Source: Plutella xylostella (taxonomy: Eukaryota; Arthropoda; Insecta; Lepidoptera; Plutellidae). Taken from it: a DNA stretch of 64,000 nucleotides. Below are positions 12,001 through 22,161 of the stretch, piece after piece. Position numbers and translations under genes: made by a program. Each line of letters opens with the position of its first letter. Positions within the stretch are counted from its first letter, which is position 1. The stretch lies in the NCBI RefSeq assembly GCF_932276165.1, contig NC_063983.1, positions 3,975,501 to 4,039,500 on the forward strand, in the 5' to 3' direction. Below the pieces are notes generated by a model that had not been told where the DNA came from, did no database searches, and saw only the letters and a list, made by a program, of their open reading frames with translations.

Positions 12001-15000
12001 GGGGTAACAACGGAGATGAGGGCTCTTCAGATGATCCTTCTAGTAATTTCTACAGAGGACCTGAACCATTTTCAGAACCAGAAAGCGCTTCAGTCAGGGT
12101 AAGTTTGTACCATAACTATCTACATAACATCGAAGACATAATTATGAAATTCAGTCAGATTAGGACATGGCCGAGGTTGTAGATAGAATCTTACGGTCTT
12201 ATTCATAAAAAGTTACGGGAGACCTATAGGCCTGCTATAAGCAAATGTCAAAAAAACTTTATTCATAAACGATCAATAGCGCTAAAGAACTCTCCAACTG
12301 ATTCGTAAAACCTTGATATGCTAAAGTTGGCTGGACCCTACTATACACCTTCCGTAAGCCTCCTCTTGTACAAAAACATGGCGGCCGGTCAACAGCTGTT
12401 CTGCTTTATTGACGATTTGACATTTGTTGTGAGTTAATATTTGCTGAAAATAAGTTGCCATGGTAACGTAAAAATTTAATTATTTTTTTTGTGGGTTTTG
12501 GCTTGGCCAACTGCGCCTTTAAGCCAACGTAAACTTTTTTAAGTGCCGCGCCGTGGCTAACATAGATAATAGACGCATTTTTCCTGAAATAAAAATGACA
12601 TATTATGTATCTAGCCTATCTGAAACCTAGTTAAACATTGTGAGATATGGCGTTTCGACTTTCTCCGTGTTCGGCATCATAAGGGTCACAGTGACAGTTA
12701 AATAAAGTCCATTTTTCTCTCCACCTTTAATTTGCAAGGTGCGGGTGCCTATATAAATAGAGTGAGTCGCCCGCGCGCCTCAGTTGTAATATCACCATGC
12801 AGAAATGACTAGGTTTCAGATAAGCTAGATACATAATATGTCATTTTTATTTCAGGAAAAATGCGTCTATTATGTAGTCTGAGCCTATCTGAAACCTAGT
12901 TAAACATTGTGAGATGTGTTTATTATCGCATGGTGGAGAGAAAACCAACTGTGACCCATAAGCTACTGATGAGTATATCAGTAGATAAATATTTGAATCT
13001 ATAAATTTATAATGCATAGATTTCTAGGTAATAGGTATACTAAAAAGAAAGGTATAAGTATACATAAGACTTAAGTACTTCCTTATTATTCCTGACTTGT
13101 CAGAAAGTTATGGAAGGTATGTACTATGTACCTATACATATAGGTAGGTATTTATACATATGGATACACACAGTGCCTCTTCGAAAGCAATACTTATAAG
13201 TAATTATTGATCAAAATCTTGTTATTGTCAAGGCAATATTTTTAACATACACTAGCCGAATGGATGGCAGGCGCGGATCCACCCATATGGGCAAGATGGG
13301 CATGCCCATCACCTAAATGACCTGCCATATCACACCACCGGATTTCAATATAATAATTTCGTTATGTTATCACTTTTGTATGGCTGATTTTTATAATTAT
13401 ATTGGTGGTGATGATTTCGGGTTACCTATGGTGAATCATTTTTTTCCAGCCCTCCGGATAGTTGTTAAAGAATTCAAAAACCATAAAATTTTCGGTCAGT
13501 CTGAGTTTTGGCTTACAGCAAAGTCTCTATTTACTTACGTATACAACGAAACTAGTTTAATCTTTATAAGCCAAATACACTCACGGGCAATGAAAAGTTC
13601 CACTCAATTTTCATTTCATTCACTCAGAAAATGTCGCAAAAATTTTTAAAAAAAATATCAGCGCTCAGTAAAAAATATTTTGCTGAGGCATGTAAAGTTG
13701 AGCTGAATACCTTTTTCTGTACCAGTTTGTTGTTTATTTACTTGGAAGTTATGTAATTAGTGTTAAGTTTTTGGTATGGAAATAATTACTTTACTTTAAT
13801 TTAAAATTTGAACAAAATATTACCGTTTTTAGTTGGTAATATCGGATGATCTGTTAATTGTACTTTAATATTGCAGAAGTCGTCATTACGCTAGCATTTT
13901 CCGTTCAGGCGTAATTTGGTGCTTTTCTCAGTGGATTCGTTCATTGCCCGTGAGCTATGATGTAAATATTATGAAAAACGTGAATATTTTTATCAAATTC
14001 TAAAATGTAAATGGTGTCGACATTTTATAAGTGTACATTTTTCATTGCTCGTGAGTGTGAATATCTAACAAAATGATACGACTTATGTGTAATATATGAG
14101 TACCTAACTTTTGATAGTGTTTTTGGGATTTAGCTGTTTAAGTACGTATGGGTATATATATGATTCTTCACACAGTATAATTCAAATTTTCTGCCTTTTA
14201 AATAATCGTGCGCTGAGTTATGGCTAAAAAACAAGCATTTCAAAAATATTTTTTGGTTTTATCTAAAATAGCCATAGTAGGTACTCGTAGAAAGGCATAA
14301 GAAAGCTATCCTTCGGGGTTCCCCTCACCTGGCCTAATCTTTATTGTCCTAAACTCATTTCGCATAACTCGTAAGGTCTAAACTTTTTTGGTAGAATCAT
14401 CACTTTGCCAAGTCTTATGTGGCATAAGACTCGTTTGGTCTAAAACTCTTTTGGCACAAACTTGAAACACCTAAGTCTCGTTTGCTCTAATTGTTCGTAT
14501 TGGGATAATCTTGTTTCTCCTAATATTATCTTTACAAATACTATATTAAGTATGTATTAAATGTACAAATTGTGGTATTTTTCTCCTACATCCCGAAAAT
14601 CACGATATTAAATGATCAAAATATCGAAAGTGAATGACCATTTTAATTATTACAAACGCCATTAAACCCCATGGGATCGAAACCTAAAGATAGGTGCGAC
14701 GACGAGCAAAGCGAGGAGGAGCGTGTTAGGTGCACATTTTCGCCAAAAGCAAAGCGGAGCGCAGCGAAGCGGAGCGGAGCGTTTCCCACTTAGCGGTCAC
14801 AATACAAGGCACCAGTTTGCGCTATGTAGGGAGACGCTCCATCAAAGTTAAAGCCAATCGAATATTATTACTTTATATAACCTATGCCATAGCATTATTA
14901 GGCTATTCAAGATTTGGCTATTCCATTATTAGGCTAAACAAGATTATGCGAAATAACTTTTTACTAAAAGAGATTTATGCCATACGATTTTCGGCGAAAC

Positions 15001-18000
15001 GAGATTTTGACCAAACGTTACTATGCAATACGAGATTGGGCAAATAAATCTTAGGCCAAAAAAGGTAGAACCTATCCTTCGTTATATGGCTATTAAAAAA
15101 AAGTAAATAAAGGACAGTGTATCAGTTAACTAGGTACATTCTCTAGGTTTTCTCGTGAAAGATTAACAAACATCCTTCGAAACTTATAAACTTCTACCTT
15201 TATAATACATATTTTGGTCCAAATTGAGGAAATCTGAAACATTGTTTTGTCAAAAAAGGCTTAATTTTAAACTAGCTTTCAACCACGGTTATATGCTCGC
15301 GTCAAATTCAGGGTCAAGGGAAGGTATTTTAAGGATATCTTAAGATCATTAACGGCATTATGCCAATCCATTGAGTTACAGGATTCCGTTAGCGACTTCG
15401 TCCTCGTAGACTCTGGCTTCCCAGTAAGAATAAAATAATCAAATTTAGATAATATCATCCTCTATTTTATCCCTTTAGAGGTGGAATTTCCAAAAATCCT
15501 TTCTTAGTGAATGCCTACACAGTATAGGGTATAAGGTATCTAAATTTTAAGTCATGAAAGTTAAGAATTTTATATTCCTTATTTTTAACCCATAAGGGGT
15601 ATAATTTAAAAAAATGAATTCTTATTGGATACCGACACTGTGTCAGGTATCTATAATTTCTTATCTTCTAATTTCAAGTCTCTAGGTTCAACGGTTCACC
15701 CAGTTAGTGGAATTTTTTCCCACGTCTTCAGCCCCATTTTCATCCTTATGGGCCTAAACCCAAAATTTGAAGATTCTAATTTTAAAACTAAGGGACTTTC
15801 ATATAAACTTTCATCCACGTTTTTACCCCTTAAGACAATTTGGCCTATTAAGATAAAATTAGTCTCAATTAAATGAGAATGTAGTCCTTCAGTTGTATTT
15901 ATTAACTTTTGCCGTTTGGTAAAAAAAACATAAAGTTTTATTTTCTGTTTTGAATTAAGTATTAAACCATGGTTGAACAAGAGGGCTTTTGAGGAGCAAA
16001 GAAATCATTTAGCATATAACCAATCACTACCAACATACAAAAAAATCTGCTAACAGTACCTCAAGGCGAGGCAAAACCACCTCTTTTTGACTTGCCCATC
16101 ACCTATTTTAAGGTCTGGATCCGCGCCTGTTAAAAGCTGTAAAGTGTAGAATATCGATCCAGGCCGCTGGGGCTCAGGTCAGCACATGCTGACTAGGGTA
16201 TGTAATTCTGGACTCACCTCAGAAATGCAGCAGCCGACCCTGGAGCCTCGAGGACCTGCTCAGTCAGCCCCGTACGACGACACGGCCTGCAACACCTGGC
16301 GTGGCATCTAGTCCTTGGAACGAGGAGTGGTGCTTGAAGGGAAGATAATTTTACTAAATATCTCAGCCTCATCAGCGACTGGAAAAGATTAGATGAAGGC
16401 TGTGACACTGGCGGATAACTTAGTATTCAGTTTTTCAAAACATGATGCAGGTAACTATATTCATATTCTAGATTGAAAAGTAACACACAGTCTAATTTTG
16501 TATTCTAACTAACTCGGCGGTTAACGAGTTCCTGTGCAGTCCTACTAGGAAGGAAAGTTATTTTATAAGCCTCTGCACCGATTTTGTGGGCTACTATCAT
16601 TCTGTATCATCATGTGTGAATATTATGAGCTCTGGCAGCATTCCTTGGTAGATGACATTAATTAATAAAGATTGATTAACACAACAATAACAATCATAAT
16701 AGTTGATAAATGAAACCCGGCTAACATGTCTTAACTGGGTAAGTAAATGATCAGTCATGCCACCAGGATAAGTAAAATGTTCAGTACTTCATATGAAAAA
16801 CATTAACAAGGTCACCTTTAGGTATGTTCGTCAACACTAAGGGCAGGTCTCGGCCAAAACCTTAAGGCTTCGCCTTGTTGCAACTTCAAAGGTACGTAGG
16901 TAGGTACCTACTTACATTGTTGTAGGTTCGATTTTGAAACCATTAAGTCAACCTAGATAAAACAAAATAAAATAGCTCGATTAAATAAAGATGGTACGTA
17001 AAGATGTTAGTTGTACGATCAGACTTGATGCAAGCCAACATAGTCTATGTCTCTAATCTGTGGAAGCAACAATCATGGTGGCGGGAACATGGACAGTTGG
17101 ACGAGCCACCTCGAGCCTGACTTATCAATCAGAACTGACAGTTCACCAACAGCAGATAGCCTGCGGCTATCTATAGGTAAACTTAGGTAGTTAGCTATAC
17201 CCAAGAAAAAGTCCTTGGACATCGATATGACAGTGGAACGGCGAATAACTGTGACACTCTTTAAAACAAAAAGGCTTGTTGTTGTTGTCCAGCTAAGGAA
17301 GGTTACCTACTTCAGCGACCTGGTATTGCATTCTGAAAGAACTGCGAAGAGTTAATATTATGACTAATAATTATTACTTATTTAGAAAGTTTTCCGCAAA
17401 CTCTAATAAATCAAGCAGCTACCACACGTCACCGCTGCCCGGTTATAACTCTGTACTAGCTTAGAAGATATATATAAGTACCAGTTCTAGCCTTCAGCTA
17501 GAGGCCAGAGAGCTCCTAAATGAGATGCGAGTATGAGCATGACACAAGTATTTTTTTACTTGGTAAGTAACTAGTTAGGTACGTAACTAACTGAAAGATC
17601 CATAAAACAGATTACTCAAAATGGAATTGTGAAAACGGCACGTCTGCATCTTAACCAGTCAGTCTAAGTAGTTTCAGCAGATACAGTGTTGAAAAATAGT
17701 TATGAAACGTTTGCGCCAGAATCGAATTAAAAATACATTTTCATTAGAGAAGTCGTTTAGGCATGAATAGGTACTTTCACCCTTTGAATTGTGCTCCAAA
17801 TGATGACCTTCGAAATTCATAGAAATTTAATGACGACTGCCATTGTTTATTATCTAGCCCAGTAAATTGTGTTGGGCTACGGCTACACGTGATGTGATAC
17901 ACAGTACACAGTAGGTATATGCATGTTCCCAGAATAGTGAGTTATAATTTTACCAAAAGGTAGTCGTCTCGTGCAAGAGCACCGTTACTCGATTTATTCG

Positions 18001-21000
18001 ATACACAACTAGTAAACAGCTGCTGCGTAGGAGGTTCACGCATTTTTCAACAAAGAGCTCGGACACACACTCACAATCCACTGAGACATAAGGAAGACAG
18101 CTTATATGGTCACTCAGAAACCGCGATGACACTCTGATCATGATCACCCGACAGTAGGATCATAATAAATTCGGATAAACTGCCTCTGTGGTCTAGTGGT
18201 AGAAGCTTCGCTTCATGACCCAGAGGTCCTGGGTTCGATTCCCGGGTGGGACCATCAATTTGTGTTTCTAAATTGTGGTTCTAAGTTTGGTTAGGACATA
18301 GAAGGCTGATCACCTGATGTCCGAAACAGTGTAACGATCCATGCTGTCGGATGGGCATGTAAAGCAGTCGGTCCTGCGCCTAGCTCTCTCCAGTCGTGTC
18401 GGTCAATCCGTCCCATTGGGTTATGAGAGTGATGGAACAGAGAGTGCTCCTGTGTACTGCGCACACACTTGGGCACTATAATCTACTCCTGCGTAGTTGG
18501 CTGATCTCAATTGAGATTGGCCGCCGTGGTCGAAATTCGGCTAGGAGGACATTAATAAATTCGGTAACTTGTGAAGCGGTATGGTATAGCAACAGCGACT
18601 TTCACGAAATCAGGAATTAGCTCAGTGCTTTCAGGTTGAACACTCGCCGGTGGGATTCACTTTGCTCACAGCCGAGAAAAGAAAAGACTCAAAGCTGGAA
18701 TCTGCCGATGTGTCATGACACTTAAGATAGTGTCTGGGGGGTCACTTTATATGACGAAAAACGAACTTTCAGTCCACTGCGGCGCGAGCCGCTCTATCTG
18801 TTTGTATGTATTAAACGTGCCGATTGCACGACAGCTCTCGTTCGTTCGTTTCTCATCAGTATAGAGTAACGCTCCTGTACTTACCGTGCGTCACCATTCC
18901 CATGAGCAGTCCAATGATCTTTAGGCAGTTTAGAACAAAAGCTGCATTAGACAGTTTCTTCAGCAGAGACATCGAAATAAAAAATTTATTGCACAACTAT
19001 CCCCAGGAGCAGTCTACGGGTCACTTTGGGCAGTTCAGAAGAAAGCTGCTTTAATAGAATACCCTACCTCAGCGGAGGCATCAAATTGAAGTGCTATAAC
19101 ACTTTTAGAAGCGGTGCACGTTACCCGATTTGTCGTCATCCATGCCGATGCGGCTACGGCGACTGCAGGTGTTTACTCAGGCTTCGTTGGTCTGCCCTTG
19201 TATGGCTATCATGACCAACCTTGACAGTAAACGTTCGTCTGCATATGCCAAAATCACTGATGAATAGCGCACGTTACTCGATACCTTCTAAATAAGTCAC
19301 TCATAATGATGGCTGATGATGATGATGACCGTGCTAGCAATAGTGCAGGCGGTTCCGCTGAGCATAAAATCTCTTCCCAGACAGGGGGCGTTTGGATCTA
19401 GCAACCAGAACAGGAGTGCCAGGTGTGCGCAGCGATGCAGGTGGGACAACACAGCCGCCAGGGCAGGAGTACATGGCTGGGTCTATGCAGCGATGCAGGT
19501 AGCACAAACCGGTGGTCAGGGCCAGGACCGGGTGTACGCTGCGATGCAGGTGGCACAAAACGGTGGCCAGGGCCAGGACCGGGTGTACAGCCGTCAGGGC
19601 AGGAGTGCATGGCTGGGTCTATTCAGCGATGCAGGTACCACAAACCGGTGGCCAGGGCCAGGACCGGGTGTACGCTGCGATGCAGGTGGCACGAGACGGC
19701 GGCCAGCGCAGGAGCACAGGGCCGGGTGTATGCTGCGATGTAGGTGGCACGAACCGGTGGCCAGGGCAGGAGCGCAGGGCCGGGTGTACGCTGCGATGCA
19801 GGTGCCACGAGACGGCGGCCAGCGCGTGAGCACAGGGCCGGTTGCAGGTTACACGAAACTTCAATTTCACCGAATCGGCCTGCCTACCCTCAGCGGGTAG
19901 GTACCGGCGGATCACATTACTCGCCGCACATGCCACAATGTCCCAACATACTGAAACTCGGAGCCACGTGCTTCCTGTAAAAAATCCTATGACGGTCCTG
20001 GAAAGCTCCTGTTTGTAAAGCCTTACATAAGCTATAATCAAGTGCATTATTGTAATAGCAAAGTTTTTATCAACTGTTTTCTAAAAATATTAGAAATTGA
20101 GGGTAGAAAAATATATTTTTATTATTTTTTCCTGTATAAAATTAACATATGCTTTACTTAAAGCGGTCATTAATGTAAGTATCTAGCTCAAGCGCCACTA
20201 GTAGGACCGGAATATGTGATGAATCATCACCACGACTATTGAATCGGACCCTACTGCGTGGGATAAAAACCCCAAGCGCCGGAGCATTATGACCAGTGGC
20301 TGAGCTTTTAAAAGCAGTAAATAATAGCATTTTACTCACGGCTTATCAACTCAAACCTTCGTTGCGAAATCCTCAGCAATGGCTGCGTGAGCAGCAGCCG
20401 GCAGGCCCCGCGCCGCCTGGTCCGCATCACGCTACAGCTCCCGGCAGCGAGGACTCCGCAAATTCAATATTATATTTTTCCCCGTCGGAGCGAAGCCGAC
20501 GAGAACCGTGGCTATATTGAGCCATTTTGCCGAAGTGTTCACTTCAAAAATCAAAAACCAACTGAGGCGCGCGGGCGACTCACTCTATTTATATAGGCAC
20601 CCGCACCTTGCAAATTAAAGGTGGAGAGAAAAATGGACTTTATTTAACTGTCACTGTGACCCTTATGATGCCGAACATGGAGAAAGTCGAAACGCCATAT
20701 CTCACAATGTTTAACTAGGTTTCAGATAGGCTCAGACTACATACAGTTCCACAAACTTATCTGTTCCGGTGAGAGCGATCTAAATTGATCCATATCTCAT
20801 TACTTACTAATGAATTATATATTGTTAAGGATTAGATGGGTTTATTAATACCGCAAGGACGAATTACTACTATGGGCAATCTTAAAATCTTATAGAATGA
20901 AGAAATATTACACATTTACGTGAGCTGTCACCGGAACAGATAAGTTTGTGGCACTATAATAGAGATTGATAAATGAATGAAAGTTTTCGCTATTTTTGTT

Positions 21001-21952
21001 TATGGTTTCGTCGGACCGGCAACTTAATAGGGTAAATGTCAAAATGTTTGGTCTGTGAAATCTATTAGATTAGCATCACTATAATTACTGAAGGTTTACG
21101 GAACTATTATGAATAGAGATTTTTACGAAACCTCAAATAGGCTTAATGTGTTCCGTAACTATTGAGCTCAGTAAACCTACTTTAAGGTTTTTTTATGAAT
21201 AAGACCGCTAATCTATAGTCAAAACTATTGAAATTTTCAGGACGCAATATTGGGTTCACACTCTACTTTCAAAGTGTTTTTATCTTTCCATAGCTACTTT
21301 GAATGTATAATATTTCCGTGGGGATACAAAGTTGAGCCTTGTCCGGATTATATCAAACTTTTAGAGGGTGGCATCGCGATGTCCAGGGTAAGATAAAAGA
21401 GTTCTATGTTATAAAACAGACAAAAACTACACCCACTTCCGGCTTACTGTAACACTTTTGCCTGTAAATACAATGTATCAAGGCAAATACATAATAAGCA
21501 AATATGTTTTGGTAAATGAATTTAAATCTATCAGGAAATAATTTCTTTTAGATTGCATTTCATATCTTTTAAATTCTTTATTTCTTAGGAATTAATTGGT
21601 ACATGGCAGGTTTCGATACCACGGCCTCGCGAATGAGATCCTATCCGTTACGCCAACACGCTCTACTATTACTTAATATACATAACCTAAATGAAAAGCA
21701 TTTCAACAGGCAATCCACCAGTCCACTGGCAAAACCTACAAGGTCGGGAGCACAAAAGACCTCACCTACTTCGCGTGCGGCACCAGTACTGACTGGAGCT
21801 ACGGGGTCGCCAACATTCCCTACTGCTACATGGTCGAGCTACGGGGGAGGAAACACAAGTTCAAACTGCCCAGGGAGGAGATACTGGACACCTGCGTGGA
21901 GAACTGGCAAGGTGTTTGCAAATTGATGGAGTATGTGGATAAGACAAGCTGA
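9040..21952 (+). CDS. CP1: M14A zinc carboxypeptidase (A-type), 7 exons seen, 5' end missing
   Basis: Exons 9040-9111, 9183-9316, 10502-10662, 11704-11826, 11993-12098, 21241-21387 and 21710-21952 (TGA). All have GT..AG borders and matching phases. The product is a secreted-type metallocarboxypeptidase that removes C-terminal residues. Zinc ligands are His and Glu in CIHAREW (exon 3) and His in FHSY (exon 6). Substrate-binding Asn-Arg is in DLNRNF (exon 4). Tyr248 lies in LTYFACG and catalytic Glu270 in VELRG (exon 7). The residue at position 255 is Thr (GTSTDW), not the Asp of B-type enzymes, so aliphatic/aromatic specificity is more likely. The first exon encodes a short basic linker (RCIPNYMKG...). 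Signal peptide and propeptide exons were not found; the gypsy element lies directly upstream. Intron 5 is 9.1 kb and packed with repeats. It is convergent with CP2. Confidence 0.92.
9409..9530. repeat. LINE/SINE tail fragment in CP1 intron 2
   Basis: The motif tagaatagaatactctttattttgcacca followed by aggcggtcttattgcttaaagcaatctctaccagacaacc is the same 3'-tail type seen at 5456-5560 and 54500-54600. No coding sequence remains. Confidence 0.6.
9655..10150. repeat. Dispersed repeat, copy 2 (uninterrupted)
   Basis: This is the uninterrupted counterpart of the repeat at 2288-3020. At the point where copy 1 carries the palindromic MITE, this copy reads continuously (cgtaaatattgttattataac). It ends next to the fold-back at 10152-10440. 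Confidence 0.75.
10152..10440. repeat. Long inverted repeat (fold-back) in CP1 intron 2
   Basis: Two arms of roughly 125 bases are nearly perfect inverted copies. The left starts ttaaaaaaaattaaaaaccg and the right ends cggtttttaattttttttaa. Both contain cctaggtcacagtataaata or its reverse. The arms are separated by about 35 bases. It ends about 60 bases before CP1 exon 3. Confidence 0.9.
10955..11648. mobile_element. TIR element (MITE-like) in CP1 intron 3
   Basis: The left end, gtttgcaatagaatccaacaatcatgtaaacaaat, recurs inverted at the right end as tttgtttacatgattgttggattctattgcaaac. The interior is AT-rich without a convincing frame. It finishes about 55 bases before exon 4 of CP1. Confidence 0.75.
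12193..12914. repeat. Compound palindromic repeat, left part, in CP1 intron 5
   Basis: It begins ggtcttattcataaaaagttac, the inverse of the sequence ending at 21208 (tttttttatgaataagacc). Positions 12563-12640 and 12803-12880 form local inverted arms (tagacgcatttttcctgaaataaaaatgacatattatg). Positions 12615-12786 recur inverted at 20559-20730 with, by my reading, a single mismatch in 172 bases. No coding sequence was recognised. Confidence 0.75.
13268..16129. mobile_element. Candidate hAT-type element
   Basis: Its ends are inverted: caggcgcggatcca at 13268 and tggatccgcgcctg ending at 16129, with gcccatcacct a little further in on both sides. CAGG..CGGATCCA ends are common in insect hAT elements. 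The flanking octamers (atggatgg, ttaaaagc) do not match, so no target duplication supports it. Only short broken frames are inside, and a second copy of the 9-bp-TSD TIR family is nested at 14316-15072. Confidence 0.5.
14316..15072. mobile_element. Non-autonomous TIR element, copy 2, with 9-bp target duplication
   Basis: It is flanked by the direct repeat tatccttcg (14307-14315 and 15073-15081), starts gggttcccc and ends aaggtagaacc. It shares terminal ggcataa/gcctaat-type units and a central gcgaagcggagcggagcg block with the 4.2-kb copy at 4433-8669, in opposite orientation. No frame of its own is supported. Confidence 0.85.
16132..18160. other. Part of CP1 intron 5, nothing recognised
   Basis: Apart from scattered short frames I see no coding potential, RNA gene or repeat that I can define here. 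Confidence 0.5.
18175..18552 (+). repeat. tRNA-derived SINE with target-site duplication
   Basis: It opens with a tRNA-like segment carrying an A box (tggtctagtgg) and a B box (ggttcgattcc) at 18190-18245, followed by a non-tRNA body. A 12-bp direct repeat, taataaattcgg, flanks it (18163-18174 and 18553-18564). The 5' gcctctg would not pair with the sequence that should form the acceptor stem, so it is not a working tRNA gene. Confidence 0.9.
18737..18875. mobile_element. Short MITE family member A
   Basis: It begins ggggtcactttatatgacgaaaaac and ends cgtttctcatcagtatagagtaacgctcc, which are inverted versions of one another. Three relatives are at 23296-23433, 29473-29612 and 42229-42350, all within introns or spacers of the carboxypeptidase cluster. 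No frame. Confidence 0.75.
19423..19850. repeat. GC-rich minisatellite, unit about 50-57 bp
   Basis: Seven to eight degenerate units carry gcgatgcaggtggcac and ggtggccagggccaggaccgggtgtac, with unit starts near 19492, 19542, 19628, 19678, 19737 and 19794. Because the unit length is not a fixed multiple of three, long open frames appear on both strands (for example 19316-19900), but these are a by-product of the repeat. It lies in the long intron of CP1. Confidence 0.9.
20559..20730. repeat. Inverted copy of 12615-12786
   Basis: It is 172 bases long and is the reverse complement of 12615-12786 with one mismatch seen. The unit contains tatataaatagagtgagtcg. The two copies lie 7.8 kb apart in the same CP1 intron. 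Confidence 0.85.
20748..20956. mobile_element. MITE with inverted ends
   Basis: The left end, ccacaaacttatctgttccggtga, and the right end, tcaccggaacagataagtttgtgg, are perfect inverted repeats. The interior is AT-rich and non-coding. No clear target duplication. Confidence 0.8.
20990..21208. repeat. Right part of the compound palindromic repeat in CP1 intron 5
   Basis: It ends tttttttatgaataagacc, the inverse of the start at 12193. Related ends (ccttattcataaaaaagttac) also bound the MITE at 45328-45474. It lies 33 bases upstream of CP1 exon 6. Confidence 0.6.
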
Positions 21953-22064
21953 TATTTAGTTTGCGGCCTGTAATTTTCTTGTGGAGAGTATTGTTGTGTT
22001 ACATAGACCAGCAAAGATGCAGTTTTGGCCGCATATTTTAGACTTGTGAGCGTCATTGTGGGGT

Positions 22065-22127
22065 AATAAAATAGCCTTATTTCAAAAATAAAGTTTATTC
22101 ACAAAATAATATCACATGATTTTTATT
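22065..22127. terminator. Facing poly(A) signals of CP1 and CP2
   Basis: AATAAA at 22065-22070 on the plus strand serves CP1 (stop at 21952). TTTATT at 22122-22127 is the minus-strand AATAAA for CP2 (stop at 22162, 35 bases upstream of its signal). The signals point at each other with about 50 bases between them. Confidence 0.75.
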
Positions 22128-22161
22128 CACCAGCAGTACCACACGGTATCACATAACTGAC

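Noticed and set aside
13268..16129. Firm call of a hAT transposon
   Set aside because: The ends look right but no 8-bp target duplication or transposase frame is present, so it is listed only as a candidate.
18175..18260. Possible tRNA gene
   Set aside because: A and B boxes are present, but the 5' segment cannot pair with the 3' segment as an acceptor stem, and the unit is embedded in a repeat with a 12-bp target duplication; it is a SINE head.
19316..19900. Open frame of 194 codons
   Set aside because: It is created by the minisatellite; overlapping frames of similar length occur on the other strand and no splice or start context supports it.
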